Translations under genes and position numbers: made by a program
In this document: piece by piece, positions 1 to 8,764 of the stretch
How positions within the stretch are numbered: the stretch's first letter is position 1
Layout of the letters: each line of letters opens with the position of its first letter
DNA from: DASUPK01 sp963743575
GTDB taxonomy: Bacteria > Actinomycetota > Thermoleophilia > Solirubrobacterales > 70-9
Direction: 5' to 3'
NCBI GenBank assembly: GCA_963743575.1
Contig: CAVUQC010000007.1
Span: 1,626,350 to 1,690,349 of the forward strand
Length of the DNA stretch: 64,000 nucleotides
The notes under the pieces: model-generated
What the model was told of the DNA's origin: nothing
What the model saw: only the letters and a program-made list of their open reading frames with translations
Databases searched by the model: none

Positions 1-286
1 GCGCAGCATGTAGACCTGGTTGACGTTGGCGAGGCGCTTGGTGTTGGAGGCCACTCCTACCTTGCGCTTGGTCGCCTTGTGGATCGCCTTGGCCAGGTGG
101 GGCGGCGGCGGGTAGCAGCCGTCGTCGCTAGAAGCGGCGTTCGAAGAGCGCGACCTTGTAGGACGCCTCGAGCCGCTTGGTCGGCAGGCTGAATCCCGCC
201 TTGATCGCAAACGCGTTCGAGGCCGGTGACGAAGCAGCCCCGTCGCGACGGCGATCAACGGGATGGTCAGAGCAGAATCGCCTCAT
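1..286 (-). pseudogene. Partial, frameshifted hypothetical protein cut by left edge
   Basis: Read on the minus strand, one frame runs from a possible ATG at 286 through NAFAIKAGFSLPTKRLEASY to ...VALFERRF and a TAG at 128-130. A second frame carries straight on with SDDGCYPPPPHLAKAIHKAT and KVGVASNTKRLANVNQVYML up to the window edge. Dropping one T near 129 joins them as ERRF-SDDGCYPPPP, so this looks like one protein with a single-base insertion. I do not recognise the family. The tract SSPASNAFA could be the end of a signal peptide whose hydrophobic core lies in yet another frame (LTIPLIAVATG), so the start is uncertain. It is divergent from the hydrolase at 418. Confidence 0.4.
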
Positions 287-417
287 GGATCGATCAGAAA
301 CCCGCAGCTACCGGGAAGTTGCGCATCTCGGCGGCGGCCGGGAAGCGAGACTTATCAATACATTCCGTGTTCGCTGTATCAATGATCGGGGCAGGCGAAA
401 GAATGAGGAGAGTTGGG

Positions 418-1851
418 ATGAGGCGAAGGGGCGGGAAGTCCGTGCGGGTCACGCTGATGGCGGTTGCGGCCGCCGCGATGTTGGCGGTGCTGGCGCCCGC
501 TGCAAGCGCGAAGCCACCGGTGAAGTTCAAGACGATGGCGGGCTATCCGTCGCCCGGTACCCCCGCGAACCTGAACGTGGTCGGCGTGCTCAAGACCGGC
601 GATCCCAAGGCCAAGAACGTCCTCGTCCTGAACCCGGGCACCTCGGCAAGCGCTGCGTACTTCGAACCGCTCGCGAAGACGATCGTCAAGGACCTCCCCA
701 ATTGGCAGGTCTGGTCCGTGGAGCGCCGCGAGAACTACCTCGAGGACCAGTCCGAGCTCAACCTCCTCAAGCAGGGCAAGGTCAGCCCCACCGATTTCTT
801 CAACTACTACCTGGGGTACCTGTCGAACCCGAGCATTACGAACCACCTCCAAAACATTCCTGACTCGGCGGTTCCCTTCGCCCGGCAGTGGGGCATGAAC
901 ACCGAGATCAACGATCTCCGCGTGGTGGTCAAGGCCGCTGCCAAGAAGGGCCGCAACGTGGCGATGGGCGGTCATTCGCTCGGCGGATCGATCGCCACCG
1001 CCTACGCGACCTGGGACTTCAACGGCCAACCCGGCGGGCGCGACCTGTCGGGGCTCGTCCTGATCGACGGTGCCAGCAGCCCGACGCCGGTGACGGCCGA
1101 CCAGGCACAAACCTCGCTGAACAATCTGCAGACCTCGACTCCATGGCTCGCCTTCGGCGGCATTCCGGCGCCGCTCGCGGGCCTATTCGGGATGGTCGGC
1201 TCCGCGGCCGCCAAGGCATCGCCCAACACGGTCTCGGTTCTCCAGGGCTGGCCGCTTCTGCCGTCCAACCTGAAGCCTCCGGCCGGTATCAATCCCACCA
1301 ACGAGGCGGGTTTCGGATTCGCGACCGACGTCAAGACCTCTCCCTCCTCGCTGCTCGCTGCCCAGGTTCACAGTGGCCAGCTCGCCGCCAGCGGCGACCC
1401 GCGCGGCTGGGACCGCGCCGGCAACATCACGCCGATCCAGCGCTGGGCGAGCATGTTCTCGGGTTGGGGCCTACAGAACCTGGACGGCACCGCCTGGTAC
1501 CACCCGTTGCGCCTGACAATTGATTCGGGCGCGGTGGGCGACGGGCTCCCGAATCCGGCGCAGTCGGTCCTCGACGTCCACTCCACGGACGCGACGAAGC
1601 TGCGCAAGCGGATGAAGATCTACGCGTTCGGCGCAGCGCTAGGCGGCGCGAGGGTGATCTCGGCCGCGCAGTCGCTGGCGGCTGAGGCGAGGATCCCGCG
1701 GAAGAACCTGAAGCTGGTCGACCGCTCGACGACCTACGCGCACAACGATCCGAGCGCTGCGGAGCCGAAGGTGAACGCGTTCCTGAAGAAGCTGGTCCCG
1801 TTCCTGAAGTCGATCAGCGCCGGACACAAGTCGGCGAAGAAGAAGGGCTAG
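418..1851 (+). CDS. Secreted alpha/beta-hydrolase family protein
   Basis: 477 aa. The start at 418 is chosen because GAGGAG sits 7 nt upstream; in-frame ATGs at 226 and 403 have no such site. Residues 1 to about 32 are a signal peptide (basic MRRRGGK, hydrophobic AVAAAAMLAVLAP, then ASA), so the enzyme is exported. A nucleophile elbow GGHSLGGS places the catalytic Ser near residue 187. A His close to the C-terminus (TTYAHND) fits the usual triad. The tail is lysine-rich. The fold is clear but the substrate is not: an ester or lipid hydrolase is the broad expectation. Its stop overlaps the stop of the convergent MBL-fold gene by 4 nt. Confidence 0.8.
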   Translation: MRRRGGKSVRVTLMAVAAAAMLAVLAPAASAKPPVKFKTMAGYPSPGTPANLNVVGVLKTGDPKAKNVLVLNPGTSASAAYFEPLAKTIVKDLPNWQVWSVERRENYLEDQSELNLLKQGKVSPTDFFNYYLGYLSNPSITNHLQNIPDSAVPFARQWGMNTEINDLRVVVKAAAKKGRNVAMGGHSLGGSIATAYATWDFNGQPGGRDLSGLVLIDGASSPTPVTADQAQTSLNNLQTSTPWLAFGGIPAPLAGLFGMVGSAAAKASPNTVSVLQGWPLLPSNLKPPAGINPTNEAGFGFATDVKTSPSSLLAAQVHSGQLAASGDPRGWDRAGNITPIQRWASMFSGWGLQNLDGTAWYHPLRLTIDSGAVGDGLPNPAQSVLDVHSTDATKLRKRMKIYAFGAALGGARVISAAQSLAAEARIPRKNLKLVDRSTTYAHNDPSAAEPKVNAFLKKLVPFLKSISAGHKSAKKKG

Positions 1852-3224
1852 CCGGACTCAACGGGGCGCCCGCTCCGCTGCCAGGTGCCGACGCCGCCGT
1901 TGGCGACGTGCAGGACCCGCTGGAAGCCCTCGCGCTGGAGGATCGAGGCGGCAAGCCCGCTGCGCTTCCCGCCGCTGCAGATCGCCGCGATCTCTCGATC
2001 CCGCGGCAGTTCGCCCTGTCGGTCGGACAGCTCGCCGTAGGGCAGGTTGACGGAGCCGGGGATGTGGCCGCCGGCGTACTCGTCCTCGTCGCGGACGTCC
2101 AGCACCATCAGGTCGTCGTTCTCCATGCGGCCGGCGAGCTCCTCCGGGTCGATCAGCTCGATGCGCCGCACCGGCATGTCCTCGGAGCGCCAGGCGGTCA
2201 TTCCGCCCTCGAGAAAGCCGCGGACCCGAAGGCCGACCGAGGCGAGCAGCTCGGCGGCCTCGAGCTCGTAGCCGTCCGAGGCAGCCACGACGATCAGCTC
2301 GACCCCGGTCGGGACGACCTTGGCGACCTTGGTTGCGAAGCCGGTCTCGTAGGCGGAGGCGCTGATCGCTCCCGGGATGTGCGCCTCGTCGAACTGCTCA
2401 TTGGTGCGCGCGTCGACGAGCAGCGCACCCTCGGCGATCCCGGCCTCGACCGATCTGGGGGCGAGCGGGATCGGGGTACCCATGTCCTCGATCAGCGGCC
2501 CTTGGTTGATCGCGACGATGTGCTCGACGTTGGGCGGCGGCGCTCCCAATGTCGAGATCGCGTCGTCGACGAATTCGTCCTCGGTCGCGAACCGCAGCGC
2601 ACGGTTGTGGGCGCGCTCGAAGCCGATCGTGGAGGTCGACTTGTGGTCGATGCCGGAGCTGCCGCAGGCCGAGCCGCCTAGGTGCCCCGGCCAGACCTCG
2701 ACGTCGTCGGGCAACGTCATCAGCCTGTCGTGCAGGGAGTGGAAGATGCCGGCCGCGCCCTCGCGCTTCTCGATCGCCAGGTCCGGGCGCGCCACGTCGC
2801 CTACGAACAGGGAATCCCCGGTCAGCACCGCCCAGGGGTCGCCGCCCCGGTCGGTGTCGCGGAGCACGAATGACGCGTGTTCGGGCCGGTGCCCGGGGGT
2901 GTGGAGCGCCTCGAGGCGGACGCGGCCGAGGTCAAGCCGCCAGCCGTCGGCGAACGGCTCGTGCGGGTATTCGGCGTCCGCCAGCTCGTGGATGTGGATC
3001 GTCGCCCCGGTGGCGCGTGCCAGCCGCCCATGTCCGGAGACATGGTCTGCATGGTTGTGGGTCTCGAGCACGTGCTCGATCCGGACGCCGTGCAGCCTGC
3101 TCAGTCGCAGGTAGGGCTCGATCGACCACTGCGGATCGACCACGGCCGCGACGCCGGCGTCGGTGTCCCCGACGAGATAGGACGCGCAGCTCAGGTCCTC
3201 GTGCACGATCTGCCGGAACAGCAC
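1848..3224 (-). CDS. MBL-fold persulfide dioxygenase with two rhodanese domains (CstB-like)
   Basis: 458 aa, GTG start. The N-terminal half is a metallo-beta-lactamase fold with the metal motif T55-H-N-H-A-D-H61, further ligands in HTPGH and VWPGHLGGSAC, typical of glyoxalase-II/ETHE1-type persulfide dioxygenases. Two rhodanese modules follow. The first (about 255-350) has no cysteine in its active loop (VVAASDGYE), so it is a pseudo-rhodanese. The second has AAICSGGKRSG with Cys416. This order (dioxygenase, pseudo-rhodanese, rhodanese) matches CstB, which oxidises low-molecular-weight persulfides and moves sulfane sulfur to thiosulfate. Cytosolic, no signal peptide. Expected role is sulfide detoxification; substrate is inferred from architecture. 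Confidence 0.85.
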   Translation of the reverse strand: MLFRQIVHEDLSCASYLVGDTDAGVAAVVDPQWSIEPYLRLSRLHGVRIEHVLETHNHADHVSGHGRLARATGATIHIHELADAEYPHEPFADGWRLDLGRVRLEALHTPGHRPEHASFVLRDTDRGGDPWAVLTGDSLFVGDVARPDLAIEKREGAAGIFHSLHDRLMTLPDDVEVWPGHLGGSACGSSGIDHKSTSTIGFERAHNRALRFATEDEFVDDAISTLGAPPPNVEHIVAINQGPLIEDMGTPIPLAPRSVEAGIAEGALLVDARTNEQFDEAHIPGAISASAYETGFATKVAKVVPTGVELIVVAASDGYELEAAELLASVGLRVRGFLEGGMTAWRSEDMPVRRIELIDPEELAGRMENDDLMVLDVRDEDEYAGGHIPGSVNLPYGELSDRQGELPRDREIAAICSGGKRSGLAASILQREGFQRVLHVANGGVGTWQRSGRPVESG

Positions 3225-3243
3225 CAGGTCAGCTTAGGCTCGG

Positions 3244-4038
3244 CTAGGAGCCGGTGAAGCTCGGCGGGCGCTTCTCGACGAAGGCCAGCACGCCCTCGAT
3301 GAAGTCCTTGCTCTGACCCTGGCCCTTCTGGGCGTCCGCCTCGGCGTCGAGCTGCCCGTCGAGGTCGGCGTACAGCCTCCGGTTGAGCAGCCGTTTCGCT
3401 CCGGCGTACGAGAGCGTCGGCCCGTTGGCGAGCTTCTCCAGCAGGGCGGAGGAGGCGGATTCGAGCTCGTCGTCTCCGACCACGCGGTTGATCAGGCCCC
3501 AGTCGAGCGCCTGCTTCGCACGGACGCGCTCCCCGAGCATCGCCATCTCGGCGGCTCGTGCGTATCCCACCCGGGCGGGGATGAAGGCGGTCGAGCCCCC
3601 GTCCGGCACCAGGCCGATGTTGACGAAGGCGAGCAGGAAGTAGGCGGACTCCGCGGCGATGACCAGGTCGGCGGCGAGCGCCAGCGAGCAGCCGATGCCG
3701 ACGGCTGGCCCGTTCACCGCCGAAACCACCGGCTTGGGCATCTCCCGGAGGCCGGTGACGATCGGGTGATAGCGCTCCTTCAGGCGGGCGCTCAGGTCGG
3801 GGACGCCGTCGTCGCCGGACCCGCGCTGCTCCTTCAGGTCAGCGCCGGAGGAGAAGCCTCGTCCGGCGCCGGTGATCAGGACGGCGCGGATCTCGTCGTC
3901 GGTCCCGACCGTGTTCACGGCGTCCAGCAGATCCACTCCGAACTGCTCGTTCCAGGCATTCAGCGCATCGGGCCGGTTCAGCAGGATCCGGGCGGCCGGC
4001 CCGTCGGTGGTGACATCGACCGTCTCATGGGAGGCCAC
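3244..4038 (-). CDS. Enoyl-CoA hydratase/isomerase (PaaG-like)
   Basis: 264 aa crotonase-fold protein. Oxyanion-hole segments are visible as FSSGADLK and NGPAVGIGCSLALAADL. The usual catalytic Glu of hydratases is replaced by Asp in NIGLVPDGGS, the pattern seen in PaaG-type isomerases, which shift double bonds or isomerise ring epoxides of acyl-CoA, rather than in true hydratases. The C-terminus (KDFIEGVLAFVEKRPPSF) is normal for the family. It lies 19 nt downstream of the MBL-fold gene's start on the same strand. The opposite-strand esterase/monooxygenase starts 25 nt beyond its start codon, so the two promoters must be interleaved. Role in fatty-acid or aromatic-CoA degradation is likely. 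Confidence 0.85.
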   Translation of the reverse strand: MASHETVDVTTDGPAARILLNRPDALNAWNEQFGVDLLDAVNTVGTDDEIRAVLITGAGRGFSSGADLKEQRGSGDDGVPDLSARLKERYHPIVTGLREMPKPVVSAVNGPAVGIGCSLALAADLVIAAESAYFLLAFVNIGLVPDGGSTAFIPARVGYARAAEMAMLGERVRAKQALDWGLINRVVGDDELESASSALLEKLANGPTLSYAGAKRLLNRRLYADLDGQLDAEADAQKGQGQSKDFIEGVLAFVEKRPPSFTGS

Positions 4039-4063
4039 GGCTGAACCCTATTCTCCTGGGCTC

Positions 4064-6472
4064 GTGAGCCGGTATCTGCCCACCGTTGTGGTCAAGGGAC
4101 TGACGCGGCTGCTCCAGCGCTCGATCCAGCGCACCTGGATCCCGGTTCGCGCGCAGCGCGCCTGGACCGAGGCCGCCGCCGCGATCACGCGGATCCCGCC
4201 CGGCGTCTCGGTGGTGCATGGGTCGCTCGGGGGCCGCCCCTGCGACCGCCTGGTTCCGCCGGACGCGAATGAGGAACGGGCGGTGCTCTACCTCCACGGA
4301 GGCGGCTATCTGCTCGGCTCGCCCCGCACCCACCGCGGACTCGCCGCCCAGATTGCCCAGGCGGGAGGGGCACCGGTCCATCTGCTCGACTACCGGCTCG
4401 CCCCTGAGCACGTCCACCCGGCGGCGCTCGAGGACTCGATGGGCGCCTATCGCGAGCTGCTCGAGAGTGGCTTCGACCCCCAATCGATCGTGATCGCCGG
4501 GGACTCGGCAGGTGGGGGGCTGGCTGTGGCGCTCGCGGCGCGCCTGCGCGACGCGGGGGAGCCGGAGCCCGCCGGACTCGCGATCCTGAACGGCTGGCTC
4601 GATCTGACCAATTCGGGTTCGTCGGTCTCGGTGAATGCCGGCAAGGACTTTGGGCTGCGCGGGGACCTGATCGAGCAGGGCACCGAGCTCTACCGAGGCA
4701 CCTCGGATCCGGCCGACCCCGAGCTCTCGCCGCTCTTTGCGGACCTGCACGGCCTCCCTGCGACCTACCTTCAGGTGGGGACGCACGACCTCCTGCTGGA
4801 CGACTCCGACCGCTTCGCCGAGCGCGCCCGCGCCGCGGGGGTCGACGTCTCCTACGCCCGCTTCGACGGCATGTGGCATGACTTCCAGCTTGCGGCCGGG
4901 CTGCTGCGCGAGGCAGACGAGGCCATGGCCGACCTGGGTCGCTGCCTGGATGACATCTGGGCAGGCCGTCCCCTCGCGGAGCGGCCCCCGATCGCGCTCA
5001 TCGGCTCGGGCAACGGTGGGCCCCCAAAGCCGCCGCGGGTAGCGATCATCGGCGCCGGCTTCGGGGGACTGGGTCTCGCCATCACCCTGAAGAAGGCCGA
5101 GATCGAAGAGCTGACGATCTTCGAGAAGGCCGACGGGGTCGGAGGAGTGTGGCGCCACAACACCTATCCGGGGGCGACCTGCGACGTGCCCTCGCTGCTC
5201 TATTCGTTCTCCTTCGAGCCGAATCCGGATTGGACTCGGCAGTACCCGCCCCAGGCCGAGATCCTCGACTACCTCGAGCGCTGCGCGGCCGAATACGGCC
5301 TCGAGCGGCATTTGCGGCTCAGCACCGAGGTCGAGCGCGCGGACTTCGATGAGGAGGCGGGCGTCTGGCGTATCCGGACGACGGAGGGGGACGTGATCGA
5401 GGCAGAGGTCCTGGTGTCCGCTTGCGGCCAGCTCAGCCTGCCGGCCCTGGGGCGGATTCCGGGAGCGGAGCGTTTCCGCGGGCCGATCTTCCACACGGCC
5501 CAATGGGACCACTCGGTCGAACTGGAGGGCAAGCGGGTGGCCGTGGTCGGGACCGGCGCGAGCACCATCCAGGTGGTGCCCGCGATCGCCCCGCGGGTCG
5601 GCAAGCTCGACGTCTACCAGCGCTCGGCGCCCTACGTGCTCCCGAAGAAGGACCGGCCGTTCAGAGGCTGGGAGCGCACCCTGTTCCGGCGGTTCCCGCC
5701 GCTCCGCCTGGTCGAGCGGTTCCTCGTCTGGCTGCGCTTCGAGGTCTTCGTCTCGGCCTTCAACCAGTTCAGCCCGATGGGACGGGTCGGCACGAGGATG
5801 GCGGACCGGCAGCTGCGCGACCAGATCGAAGACCCCGAACTCCGCAGCGCGCTGATGCCCGACCACGTGCTCGGCTGCAAGCGAGTCCTGATCTCGGACG
5901 AGTACTACCCGGCGTTCGCCCGGGACAACGTCGAGCTGATCGCCCAGGGCGTGAGGGAGCTGACCGAGACCGGCATCCTCGCCGAGGACGGCACCGAGCG
6001 CCCGGTTGACGTGATCGTGCTCTCGACCGGATTCGAGAGCACCCGCTTCCTCGCTCCGATGGAGATTCGCGGGCGCGACGGCCTCGACCTGAATGAGGTC
6101 TGGAGCGAGGGGGCCAGCGCGTACCTGGGCATGACCGTCGCCGGCTTTCCCAACCTCTTCGTCATGTACGGGCCAAACACGAACCTCGGCTCCGGGTCGA
6201 TCGTCTTCCAGCTCGAGAGCCAGATGAGCTACATCGCCGATGCGGTGGAGAGACTGCGCCGGCGTGGTGGCTGGCTCGCCGTGCGTCCCGACGTCGTTGA
6301 CGCGTTCGACCGCGAGATGCAGGAACGCCTCTCCACCTCGGTCTGGCAGACCGGCTGCCACAACTGGTACGTCGACGAGAACGGGCGGAACTCGAACAAC
6401 TGGCCCGGCTTCACGCTCGAGTACCGGCGGCGCACGCGGCGGCTCGACCCGGCCGAGTACGAGTTCAGCTGA
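4064..6472 (+). CDS. Fusion: HSL-type esterase plus Baeyer-Villiger-type flavin monooxygenase
   Basis: 802 aa from GTG at 4064; the reading frame is open further left, but that part is antisense to the isomerase. Residues 1-310 are a hormone-sensitive-lipase-type esterase: HGGG (78-81), GDSAGG with Ser148, an Asp near 242 and His near 272 (MWHDF). From about 326 follows a class B flavoprotein: FAD site GAGFGG (330-335), fingerprint FRGPIFHTAQWD (471-482) that marks Baeyer-Villiger monooxygenases, then the NADPH site GTGAST (about 496-501). Likely the monooxygenase turns a ketone into an ester or lactone and the esterase hydrolyses it on the same chain. Both domains look complete. Substrate unknown. 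Confidence 0.9.
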   Translation: MSRYLPTVVVKGLTRLLQRSIQRTWIPVRAQRAWTEAAAAITRIPPGVSVVHGSLGGRPCDRLVPPDANEERAVLYLHGGGYLLGSPRTHRGLAAQIAQAGGAPVHLLDYRLAPEHVHPAALEDSMGAYRELLESGFDPQSIVIAGDSAGGGLAVALAARLRDAGEPEPAGLAILNGWLDLTNSGSSVSVNAGKDFGLRGDLIEQGTELYRGTSDPADPELSPLFADLHGLPATYLQVGTHDLLLDDSDRFAERARAAGVDVSYARFDGMWHDFQLAAGLLREADEAMADLGRCLDDIWAGRPLAERPPIALIGSGNGGPPKPPRVAIIGAGFGGLGLAITLKKAEIEELTIFEKADGVGGVWRHNTYPGATCDVPSLLYSFSFEPNPDWTRQYPPQAEILDYLERCAAEYGLERHLRLSTEVERADFDEEAGVWRIRTTEGDVIEAEVLVSACGQLSLPALGRIPGAERFRGPIFHTAQWDHSVELEGKRVAVVGTGASTIQVVPAIAPRVGKLDVYQRSAPYVLPKKDRPFRGWERTLFRRFPPLRLVERFLVWLRFEVFVSAFNQFSPMGRVGTRMADRQLRDQIEDPELRSALMPDHVLGCKRVLISDEYYPAFARDNVELIAQGVRELTETGILAEDGTERPVDVIVLSTGFESTRFLAPMEIRGRDGLDLNEVWSEGASAYLGMTVAGFPNLFVMYGPNTNLGSGSIVFQLESQMSYIADAVERLRRRGGWLAVRPDVVDAFDREMQERLSTSVWQTGCHNWYVDENGRNSNNWPGFTLEYRRRTRRLDPAEYEFS

Positions 6473-7619
6473 GCACGTCGGGCTTGTAGCCCATCTCCCT
6501 GAGGTTGCCGAGGAGGCGCTCGGCGTGATCGGGGCCCCGGGTCTCTATCACGAGCTCGATCCCGGTCTCGCTGACCGCCAGCCCGACGCCCTCCCGGACG
6601 TGATCGACGTCGATCAGGTTCCCGCCGCCTTCGCCGATCATGGTGAGCAGTGCAGCCAGGGAGCCGGGCTCGTCGGGGATCTTGGTGAAGATCCGCAGGC
6701 GCCTGCCGCGCCCGGTCTCGTGGTGGCGCGCGAGATCAGCCAGGACGCCGGTGTCGATGTTGCCCCCCGAGAGGATCAGCACGGTGGTTCCAGAGGCCGC
6801 CGGCGCGACCTGCTCCCCGACCAGTGCGGCCACCCCGACTGCGCCCGCGCCCTCGACGACGAGCTTGGTCCGCTCGAGCAGCAGCATGATCGCCTCGGCG
6901 ATTGCATCCTCCTCCACCGTCACCACCTCGTCGAGCAGCTGCTCGAGCATGGGCTCGGTGATCTCCCCCGGCTGCTTCACGGCGATGCCGTCGGCGAGCG
7001 CGCATTGAGAGCGGATCCCGACGATCTCGACATCGGGATGCACCGCCTTGATCGCGGTCGCGATCCCGGACGCGAGGCCCCCGCCGCCAACCGGAATCAA
7101 CACCTTCGAGAGGTCCTCGACCTCCTCGACCAGCTCCAGGCCGATCGTCCCCTGGCCGGCGATGACCGCGGGATCGTCAAAAGGGTGGATGAAGGCGAGC
7201 CCCTCGCTCTCGGCATGGGCGCGCGCGTCCACGACGGAGGCGTCGATCGACTCGCCCTGAAGCACGATCTTCGCACCGGACTCACGCGCCGCGGCGATCT
7301 TGGCGAGGGCGGCCCGCTCAGGCATGAAGATGGTCGCCGCCAGCCCGCGCGATCGAGCTGCGTATGCCACCGATTGACCGTGGTTCCCGGCGCTCGCCGC
7401 CACGACGCCCTCTGTCCCCTCCTCGATGGCGGCGATCTTGTTGAGCGCGCCGCGCAGCTTGAAGGAGCCGGTGCGCTGGAGGTTCTCAGCCTTCAGGGCG
7501 ATGGTCCCACCGGTGGTGCGAGAGAGGTAGCGGGTCTCGAAGACGTACGTGCGCCGGACGATGTCTGCGACCACCTCCCGGGCGGCCTCGATGTCTCCCA
7601 GGGAGACCTGTTCGCTCAA
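6465..7619 (-). CDS. ilvA: Threonine ammonia-lyase with C-terminal ACT domain
   Basis: 384 aa. PLP-dependent fold type II enzyme that deaminates threonine (or serine) to 2-oxobutyrate (or pyruvate). The PLP lysine is in RTGSFKLRGA, the substrate loop is SAGNHGQ, and the PLP phosphate loop is GGGGLASG. Residues from about 300 form one ACT domain (LRIFTKIPDEPGSLAALL), as in the shorter catabolic/biosynthetic form. A TTG at 7619 is the start: it overlaps the TGA of ridA in a TTGA, so the two are translationally coupled. The longer upstream open frame is a shadow of ridA. The 3' end overlaps the monooxygenase gene by 8 nt on the other strand. Confidence 0.92.
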   Translation of the reverse strand: MSEQVSLGDIEAAREVVADIVRRTYVFETRYLSRTTGGTIALKAENLQRTGSFKLRGALNKIAAIEEGTEGVVAASAGNHGQSVAYAARSRGLAATIFMPERAALAKIAAARESGAKIVLQGESIDASVVDARAHAESEGLAFIHPFDDPAVIAGQGTIGLELVEEVEDLSKVLIPVGGGGLASGIATAIKAVHPDVEIVGIRSQCALADGIAVKQPGEITEPMLEQLLDEVVTVEEDAIAEAIMLLLERTKLVVEGAGAVGVAALVGEQVAPAASGTTVLILSGGNIDTGVLADLARHHETGRGRRLRIFTKIPDEPGSLAALLTMIGEGGGNLIDVDHVREGVGLAVSETGIELVIETRGPDHAERLLGNLREMGYKPDVLS

Positions 7620-8017
7620 GGCGAGAGGGGCACGGTGGCATCCATCTCGACGAGGGCGCCCTTGGGAAGAGCGGCCACGCCGACCGTGGAGCGAACCGGG
7701 AAGGGCTTGTGGAAGAAGGTCGCGTAGACGTCGTTCACGTCCGGGAACTGGGTCATGTCGGTCAGATAGATGCCGATGCGCGCCGCTGCCGTGAGCTCTG
7801 TGCCCGCGGCCCGGCAGATCGCCTCGAGGCTCTGCAGGCAGCGGCTGGCCTGCTCGGTGATGCCGCCCTCGACCAGCTCTCCGCTCTCGGGGTCGAGTGG
7901 CACCTGGCCGCTGACGTAGAGCACGCCGCCGGCGATCACGGCCTGCGAGTAGGGGCCGATCGGGGCGGGCGCTTCCCCGGTCTCGATGGTTCGCCTCTCG
8001 CTTTGGGATGCATCCAT
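7616..8017 (-). CDS. ridA: RidA family reactive-intermediate deaminase
   Basis: 133 aa. RidA/YjgF/UK114 proteins hydrolyse reactive enamines and imines such as 2-aminoacrylate released by PLP enzymes. Family motifs are visible: APIGPYSQAV near the N-terminus, YVSGQVPLDP, and VRSTVGVAALPKGALVEMDA toward the end, including the conserved substrate-binding Arg (PVRSTVGV). ATG at 8017 is preferred over the longer frame because GGAGG lies 6 nt upstream. Gene end overlaps the threonine ammonia-lyase start in a TTGA, placing the detoxifying enzyme directly with the source of its substrate. Confidence 0.93.
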   Translation of the reverse strand: MDASQSERRTIETGEAPAPIGPYSQAVIAGGVLYVSGQVPLDPESGELVEGGITEQASRCLQSLEAICRAAGTELTAAARIGIYLTDMTQFPDVNDVYATFFHKPFPVRSTVGVAALPKGALVEMDATVPLSP

Positions 8018-8052
8018 GCCGGCCTCCAGTTGGATTCGCCAGTATCTCACCG

Positions 8053-8757
8053 ATGAGAGCGCTCACCATCGTGCATCAACGCGACGCGGGCCCGGGTGTG
8101 TTCGCCGACGAGATGCGCGAGCGTGGACTGCAGGTGGACGAGTGGCTGCTCCCGGAGCGCGGAACCGCACCGGCCGTCGAGATCGCGGACTACGACGCCA
8201 TTCTCACCTTCGGCGGCGCGATGCACGCCGACCAGGAGGACCTCCATCCCTGGCTGCGCCTCGAGAAGGACTTCCTCGCGGCGATGATCGACGACGCGAT
8301 GCCCGTGCTCGCCGTCTGCCTCGGCTCACAGCTGCTCGCCGAGGCGGCGGGCGGATCGGCTCGGCGGGCGAGCGAGCCGGAGATCGGGTGGCATCGCGTC
8401 GAGGTGACCGAGGAGGGGAGAGCCGACCCGCTGCTGGGAGCAATGGCGCCGAGCTTCGAGGCCTTCCAGTGGCACAGCTACGAGGCCCTGCCGCCCGAGT
8501 CCGCCACGGTCCTCGCCCGCAGCCCGGTCTGCGCGCAGGCCTACCGGATCGGCGAGGTTGCCTGGGCGATCCAGTTCCACGCCGAGGTGAGCGCAGGGGA
8601 CGCGCAGGATTGGATCGACGACTACCGCTCCGACGAAGACGCGGTCAGGATCGGCGTCGATCCGGAGGCGCTGCGGACCGAAACCCGAGAGAAGATCGAT
8701 GACTGGAACCGGCGCGGGCGCGAGCTCTGCGGCCGATTCCTGGACGCGGTCGACTAG
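8053..8757 (+). CDS. Class I glutamine amidotransferase-like protein
   Basis: 234 aa, ATG at 8053 (MRALTIVHQRD). GMP-synthase-type amidotransferase fold: nucleophile Cys in AVCLGSQLLAEAAGG and catalytic His in WAIQFHAEVSAGD, with a downstream acidic residue for the triad. Stand-alone proteins of this size release ammonia from glutamine or hydrolyse gamma-glutamyl bonds; no partner synthetase is adjacent, so substrate is open. It is divergent from ridA with only 35 nt between start codons, and converges on the PASTA protein gene with a 7-nt gap. Confidence 0.85.
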   Translation: MRALTIVHQRDAGPGVFADEMRERGLQVDEWLLPERGTAPAVEIADYDAILTFGGAMHADQEDLHPWLRLEKDFLAAMIDDAMPVLAVCLGSQLLAEAAGGSARRASEPEIGWHRVEVTEEGRADPLLGAMAPSFEAFQWHSYEALPPESATVLARSPVCAQAYRIGEVAWAIQFHAEVSAGDAQDWIDDYRSDEDAVRIGVDPEALRTETREKIDDWNRRGRELCGRFLDAVD

Positions 8758-8764
8758 CGAGCGG

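Noticed and set aside
4025..6361. Long minus-strand ORF opposite the esterase-monooxygenase
   Set aside because: Antisense shadow: composition-driven open frame with no domain and Arg/Gly/His-rich noise.
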